From an uncultured Cytophagales bacterium (GTDB lineage: Bacteria > Bacteroidota > Bacteroidia > Cytophagales > Cyclobacteriaceae): a stretch of DNA of 64,000 nt. Under the pieces are notes generated by a model, which made no database searches, was not told where the DNA came from, and worked only from the letters and a program-made list of their open reading frames with translations. Position 1 is the first letter of the stretch. The number at the start of each line of letters is the position of its first letter. The DNA is taken from NCBI GenBank assembly GCA_913057175.1, contig CAJXNP010000003.1, positions 332,098 to 396,097 of the forward strand. The letters run 5' to 3'. Position numbers and translations under genes: made by a program. Positions 59,849-64,000 of the stretch are shown piece by piece.

Positions 59849-62137
59849 TTATTGAGGAAGGGATTGACTTAAGTTTTGAAGCATTTGTCGATATTCCTGA
59901 TTATTGGGATAGTACTCAACCAGCTGTTGTGCATAATATTTGGCTTGACTCATATCTTTTAGCTGATTTCCATAATAAAAAACCAGTGCATAAAGAATGC
60001 TTTCGTTTTGTGGATCCTTTTTAAGACCATTCAGGAATATTTTTTCTGCTTTGTCCAACTCACCAGTGTTTTGATAAATCAAACCGAGATTGTAGTAGGC
60101 TCGCATATTTTCAGGCATTTTTTCGATACCAGTCTCTAAAACCGGAATTGCCTGGGAATATTTTCCTTTTTCTGCCAGCAGCAACCCCAGAGAATAATAG
60201 GTATATCCATATTCAGGCTCCTGCTCAATTATTTTTCTAAACGCTTTCTCAGCTTTATCAAGTTCTCCTTTTTGATAATACAGGTTTGCCAGATTATTTC
60301 TAACCCGGTTATTATGGTCGTCAATTTCAAGTGCTTTTGAATATGCCCTAATGGCATTATCCACATCGCCAATGCGCTCGTAATAAAGAGCTTTATTTGC
60401 TTGCCCACCTGAAAAATCTGCCGTAGCTTCCAGGTAATCCAGAAATTCTACTTTAGCCATTTTATAGTCCGAATGATATTGTTGAGGTATTTGATTCAAG
60501 GGAAGACCTACCAATGAATTAAATGCCTTTATCCTGATCGATCGCTTTTCGTCGGAAAGCAGTGGATAAATATCATTTAGGAACTGGGCTGGCACTTGAT
60601 AGGGATTGAGTGCATCAAGTGTTGCACCTCTTACCAGGGGTTCTTCATCTTTCAAATATTTGACAATCGACATACTTGCCTGTTCATTCCCCATATTTCC
60701 CAGGTAATGAATCGCAGTTGCCCGTACAATAGGAGGTGAATGGGAGTCAGATGATAACTGTAAAAGATTATGGATAGATGATGCATGTCCTTCTCTTCCT
60801 TCAGCCAAAATATCTGTATGGTGAATGCTATCCCTGGTTCCATACCATTTTTTGTAATTCTCCCATGCCCATTCATTCGTTTGATCGGTATGACATTGAA
60901 TACAGGCATTAGGCGTTTGATACTTAATGCTCAAGTCAGGACGTGGGATTCTGAAACTATGATCCCTTCTGTAGTCATTGACCATATAAGTGTTGCCGGT
61001 CATGTGACAATTGACGCATTGTGATCCTTCGGTATCAGGTTGATGAAAGGTGTGTTGCGGCGTATCAAACTTCTCAGGGACATGGCACTGCTGGCAAAGT
61101 TTGTTTCCTATGAACTTTAGTTCCATGGAATGCGCATCATGGCAATCCGTACATTTCACATTGTTCATGTACATTTTACTTTGTATGAAAGAGCCGTAAA
61201 CATACACTTCGTCCAAAATCTGCCCGTCTGCATGGTACATTCCCTGTGTCAACAATTGCGGAAAATAATGATCCACAAAGGTTCCGTTGAAATTATAACT
61301 CAGGGTCATTTGTTCCCGTCGGGCATGACATCGGGCACACTGATCAACCTGTACTTTTGGAGAAATATTAGTTGTCAGCATAAGCTGTTCATCTTCAGAA
61401 TATGCATAACTCCCTTCTCCTTTTCTTGCATTTTCAACGTGCCTTTTTCCAGGGCCATGACATGCCTCACAGCTTACATTAATGATGGAATACTGTGTGT
61501 GAAATGAATCCGCTCTCTCGATAAAATTCTTTCTGACATTCGTTGAATGGCAATCCGCACACATCGTGTTCCAGTTCAATGCACCTTTTGATTGATGAAG
61601 CCATTCCGAATGAATGACGTGTAAGCCGGGATATAGATCAAACCACTTTTTTTCAACCGAATCCCATGCTGTACTCAGGCATTGGTATTTCCCTTTCGGA
61701 AATTCAATGATGTATTGCTGAAGTGGGGTTACACCAAATGTATAGAGTATCTTACAATCGTGATATTCCCCGTCACCTCCTTCCGTATTTACCCAAAATT
61801 CATCTCCCACCCGGTAAAAGCGGGTTTTCATTCCTTCGGGAGTTGTATAGGTTTTATCAGCAAAATCACCCAAAACTGTGGATTCATTTGCTTCCTGCAT
61901 AGCCAGATCATGGTGTGATCCCTGCCATGCTTCAAATTGCTCTGCATGGCATTCACGACAGGTATTTTCACCGACAAATATTTCGTCACTAAGGAATTCA
62001 AATTCGGCAGGTTCGGATGGATTACCTGTTGCATTCGTGTTTTTATCCTGATTGCAGGCTGAATAAACAGAAACAATAAATATGAGAAGGGAAACAGATA
62101 AAATGGAAGCTATCCCGAAACGGTTGTTAATTTTCAT
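59849..62137 (-). CDS. Octahaem cytochrome c lipoprotein with HEAT and TPR repeats
   Basis: 762 residues. Lipobox YSAC at about 24-27. The N-terminal ~420 residues hold eight CxxCH motifs in order: CRECH, CADCH, CEACH, CARCH, CTDCH, CQQCH, CVNCH and CIQCH, with many spare His as distal ligands, similar to cytochrome c554/octahaem reductase folds. Then HEAT-like repeats at about 450-560 (PPIVRATAIHYLGNMG; PLVRGATLDALNPY) and four or five TPRs at about 590-760 (ALYYERIGDVDNAIRAYSKA). It should sit in the outer part of the envelope and move electrons to or from a substrate; no partner oxidoreductase is adjacent. Confidence 0.92.
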   Translation of the reverse strand: MKINNRFGIASILSVSLLIFIVSVYSACNQDKNTNATGNPSEPAEFEFLSDEIFVGENTCRECHAEQFEAWQGSHHDLAMQEANESTVLGDFADKTYTTPEGMKTRFYRVGDEFWVNTEGGDGEYHDCKILYTFGVTPLQQYIIEFPKGKYQCLSTAWDSVEKKWFDLYPGLHVIHSEWLHQSKGALNWNTMCADCHSTNVRKNFIERADSFHTQYSIINVSCEACHGPGKRHVENARKGEGSYAYSEDEQLMLTTNISPKVQVDQCARCHARREQMTLSYNFNGTFVDHYFPQLLTQGMYHADGQILDEVYVYGSFIQSKMYMNNVKCTDCHDAHSMELKFIGNKLCQQCHVPEKFDTPQHTFHQPDTEGSQCVNCHMTGNTYMVNDYRRDHSFRIPRPDLSIKYQTPNACIQCHTDQTNEWAWENYKKWYGTRDSIHHTDILAEGREGHASSIHNLLQLSSDSHSPPIVRATAIHYLGNMGNEQASMSIVKYLKDEEPLVRGATLDALNPYQVPAQFLNDIYPLLSDEKRSIRIKAFNSLVGLPLNQIPQQYHSDYKMAKVEFLDYLEATADFSGGQANKALYYERIGDVDNAIRAYSKALEIDDHNNRVRNNLANLYYQKGELDKAEKAFRKIIEQEPEYGYTYYSLGLLLAEKGKYSQAIPVLETGIEKMPENMRAYYNLGLIYQNTGELDKAEKIFLNGLKKDPQNESILYALVFYYGNQLKDMSQAKYYAQQLVEYYPNNQEYRQMLQNLSQSLPQ

Positions 62138-62558
62138 TCAATGCGGTTTATGGGGTGAAAATAGATTTTTGTTTTTTATCAAAAAAGAATTGTGTGAGAA
62201 AACAGGAATCGTGAAGGGCGGGGGGGCAGAGAGCAAAGGGCAGAGAGCGAGCCCAATTAACTCAATCAATTCAATAACAAGTTTGCAAAGTAAAAAGTGG
62301 AAATTATGATGACCTCAATTCACTTAATTAACCAATTCACACAATCAACCCAGTAACTTATCAAAGAAAAACCAGCAACAAGAAACCAGCAACCAAAATA
62401 GCCAGAAACTCAATCAACTATTCAACCAATCAACTCATTAACTCATTAACTTAATCACCAAATAACTTATTAACTCAATAACCAATTTTCTATTTTTGCG
62501 GCCATATGGAAATGATGTGATTCATGCATGACCAAAAAAACAAGAAGAGAAAGGTTAA
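62138..62558. other. Low-complexity intergenic region with degenerate short repeats
   Basis: 421 bases. From about 62240 to 62490 the plus strand is poor in G and made of short units such as AACTCATT, AACTTATT, AACTCAAT, AACCAGCAA. Many follow an 8-base period (about 62426-62484). A small open frame at the left (62082-62309) runs across the cytochrome start and is not gene-like. No RNA gene was seen. Confidence 0.6.
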
Positions 62559-63695
62559 ATGGAAGAAAAGGTTAAACAGCGGATTGCTTTAAGCATTTAT
62601 TTCTTTCTCGCCGGAATATGCTTTTCCAGCTGGGCGGCAAGGATTCCTACCATAAAATTGGAATTCGGATTGAACGAGGCTGAATTGGGATCCATTCTTT
62701 TGACAATGCCCATTAGTTCCATTTCAGGCTTACCCATTTCAGGCTGGCTTGTTGCCAAATTTGACAGCCGATGGCCATTGATTGGTGCATTCATGATCCA
62801 TTCATTGTTCCTTTACATGATCGGCATCTCAGAATCGGTCACCTTTTTGGTGATTGCAATCTTCATTTTTGCCTTCTCCATGCGAATCCAAAACATTGCG
62901 ATCAACACACAATCCATTACCCTACAGAAAAAATTTAAAAAAAAGATCGTCGGCTCATTTCATGCCCTGTGGAGCCTTGGTGGAATTGCAGGAGTGGGGT
63001 TCTCAACACTCATGTTGGCTTACGACATAAGTATAGAAACACATCTGATGATCGTGTGCATTTTTACCTTGCTGGTATCTTTCGCCACATTCAACCATTT
63101 ACAAAAAGGAGATCGTTCAACTTCAGGGAATAAGATCGTACTTGGAAAACCCGATCCACATATTATGTCACTGGGATGCCTCACACTTTTTGCTGCAGTT
63201 TGTGAAGGAGGAATGTTTGATTGGAGCGGACTATATTTCAAAGAAGTGGTGAAAGTCGAAATTTTTACGGCAGGATACCTGATTTTCATGGTTTGTATGG
63301 CTTTGTCACGGTTCGCCAGTGATTGGTTCATTCAAAAACTGGGAATGCCAAAAATGTACACTATCAGTGCTTCATTAATTTTTATAGGGATTGGACTGGC
63401 GATCATTTTCCCGACATTCTGGATCTCTATGCTAGGCTTTTCGATGGTCGGAATGGGAACAGCATCGATCATACCCATGACATTTGTCCTGGCTGGAACT
63501 TCTAAAAAATACTCCCCCGGTTTGGCCATTTCTATTATTGCAACCTATGCCATGGTCGGGATCCTGGCCGGACCTCCAATCATAGGATACATCGCACATT
63601 CACTCAATCTCAGGTACTCTTTTGTTTTGCTGGCCCTGTCGGGAATGGCGATAATTCCCATTTCTCGGTGGTTTTTCAGGGTACAAGACAAGTAA
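62559..63695 (+). CDS. MFS transporter, YbjJ-like
   Basis: 378 residues, twelve hydrophobic segments. The start EEKVKQRIALSIYFFLAGIC then FSSWAARIPTIKLEFGLNEA is typical of the YbjJ/fucose-permease-like branch, with GLPISGWLVAKFDSRWP between helices 2 and 3, SFHALWSLGGIAGVGFSTLM and GGMFDWSGLYFKEVV. Substrate unknown; sugars are likely for this branch. It is isolated, preceded by the low-complexity gap. Confidence 0.88.
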   Translation: MEEKVKQRIALSIYFFLAGICFSSWAARIPTIKLEFGLNEAELGSILLTMPISSISGLPISGWLVAKFDSRWPLIGAFMIHSLFLYMIGISESVTFLVIAIFIFAFSMRIQNIAINTQSITLQKKFKKKIVGSFHALWSLGGIAGVGFSTLMLAYDISIETHLMIVCIFTLLVSFATFNHLQKGDRSTSGNKIVLGKPDPHIMSLGCLTLFAAVCEGGMFDWSGLYFKEVVKVEIFTAGYLIFMVCMALSRFASDWFIQKLGMPKMYTISASLIFIGIGLAIIFPTFWISMLGFSMVGMGTASIIPMTFVLAGTSKKYSPGLAISIIATYAMVGILAGPPIIGYIAHSLNLRYSFVLLALSGMAIIPISRWFFRVQDK

Positions 63696-64000
63696 GGAAA
63701 ATTCCAATAGGCAAAATACAAATAACAAATAAGCGTCACTTATCAATAATAAAAATTCCAAACAATTCTCTATATCCTATTTTGATTTTTGAAAATTGAA
63801 TTTTGAATATTATTTGGGATGTGTCATTTGAAAATGGATCATTCTGAAATCCCGTCCTGACCCTGAGGCTGTTGCATTCCATAACATTGTTAAACTTTAA
63901 CATGCAAAAAACACAGATATTCTCCGCCAGTATTCTAAGACTTAAGCAATAAAAATATTACAATTTTTATGCTGCGAACCCATATGTATCCACATAAGGA
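63696..64000. other. Non-coding end of the window
   Basis: 305 AT-rich bases after the MFS gene with no convincing open frame, hairpin or RNA gene. A gene could begin beyond the edge. Confidence 0.4.

Noticed and set aside
1..64000. CRISPR array, rRNA genes, prophage or defence operon
   Set aside because: No regularly spaced repeats, rRNA-like sequence, phage structural genes or recognised defence genes were found on reading both strands.

Overview
The window reads as a chromosomal segment of a free-living, probably aquatic Bacteroidota bacterium (Cytophagales-like). The evidence is AT-rich DNA with little sign of Shine-Dalgarno sites, many secreted proteins and lipoproteins, a TamL-type outer-membrane assembly lipoprotein, an RteC-like protein and a Bacteroidota-type tyrosine integrase, YwqK/MORN repeats, DUF5777 and Bat-type proteins, and a set of polysaccharide-degrading enzymes. 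All assignments come from reading the translated sequence; no database was searched.

Layout. 1-8.0 kb is a rhamnose/uronate glycan locus: a partial MGH1-like glycosidase, a GH105 unsaturated glucuronyl/galacturonyl hydrolase, an NCS1-family transporter with a small membrane partner, a cytoplasmic GH78 alpha-L-rhamnosidase and a DeoR-type regulator. 8.4-13.7 kb is a small integrative element (helicase loader-like ATPase, replication-initiator-like protein, excisionase-like HTH, RteC-like protein, tyrosine integrase). It carries two copies of a 98-bp identical repeat, each followed by a hairpin whose stem differs by compensatory changes. 13.7-14.35 kb is a minus-strand tRNA cluster (Ser-GCT, Arg-TCT, Pro-TGG and a terminator) with two tRNA pseudogenes in which the anticodon arm is replaced by a palindrome. 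14.5-22.1 kb holds an acyltransferase, an ankyrin lipoprotein, a membrane-bound AraC-HTH/adenylate cyclase/TPR fusion, a GH9 endoglucanase and a CE6-like esterase. 23.3-25.5 kb is a partial Bat (aerotolerance) operon. 25.7-43.2 kb is mostly housekeeping (thiolase, purC, rnz, queuosine precursor transport, rRNA/tRNA methyltransferase, TamL, hemF, PAP2, pcm, proB-proA, holA), with an unassigned gene that may be the missing psi (HolD) clamp-loader subunit. 43.3-49.0 kb has a giant TPR protein, an outer-membrane barrel protein and an FKBP lipoprotein. 49.2-52.8 kb holds a plsC-like gene followed by an operon containing a tandemly duplicated cassette (Cx4CH haem-motif lipoprotein + YceI-like protein, twice) ending in a DUF5777 barrel. 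53-54.9 kb is an ECF sigma factor overlapping a gene for an inner-membrane helix fused to a barrel-like domain. 55-58.7 kb is the oxidative pentose phosphate operon (gnd-zwf-pgl plus a CPBP protease). 59-63.7 kb has an acidic small protein, an SRPBCC protein, an octahaem cytochrome/HEAT/TPR lipoprotein and an MFS transporter.

The best candidates for something undescribed are the duplicated Cx4CH/YceI/DUF5777 operon, the palindromes that replace tRNA anticodon arms, the covarying repeat of the integrative element, and the membrane-bound HTH-cyclase-TPR protein with paired direct repeats beside it.
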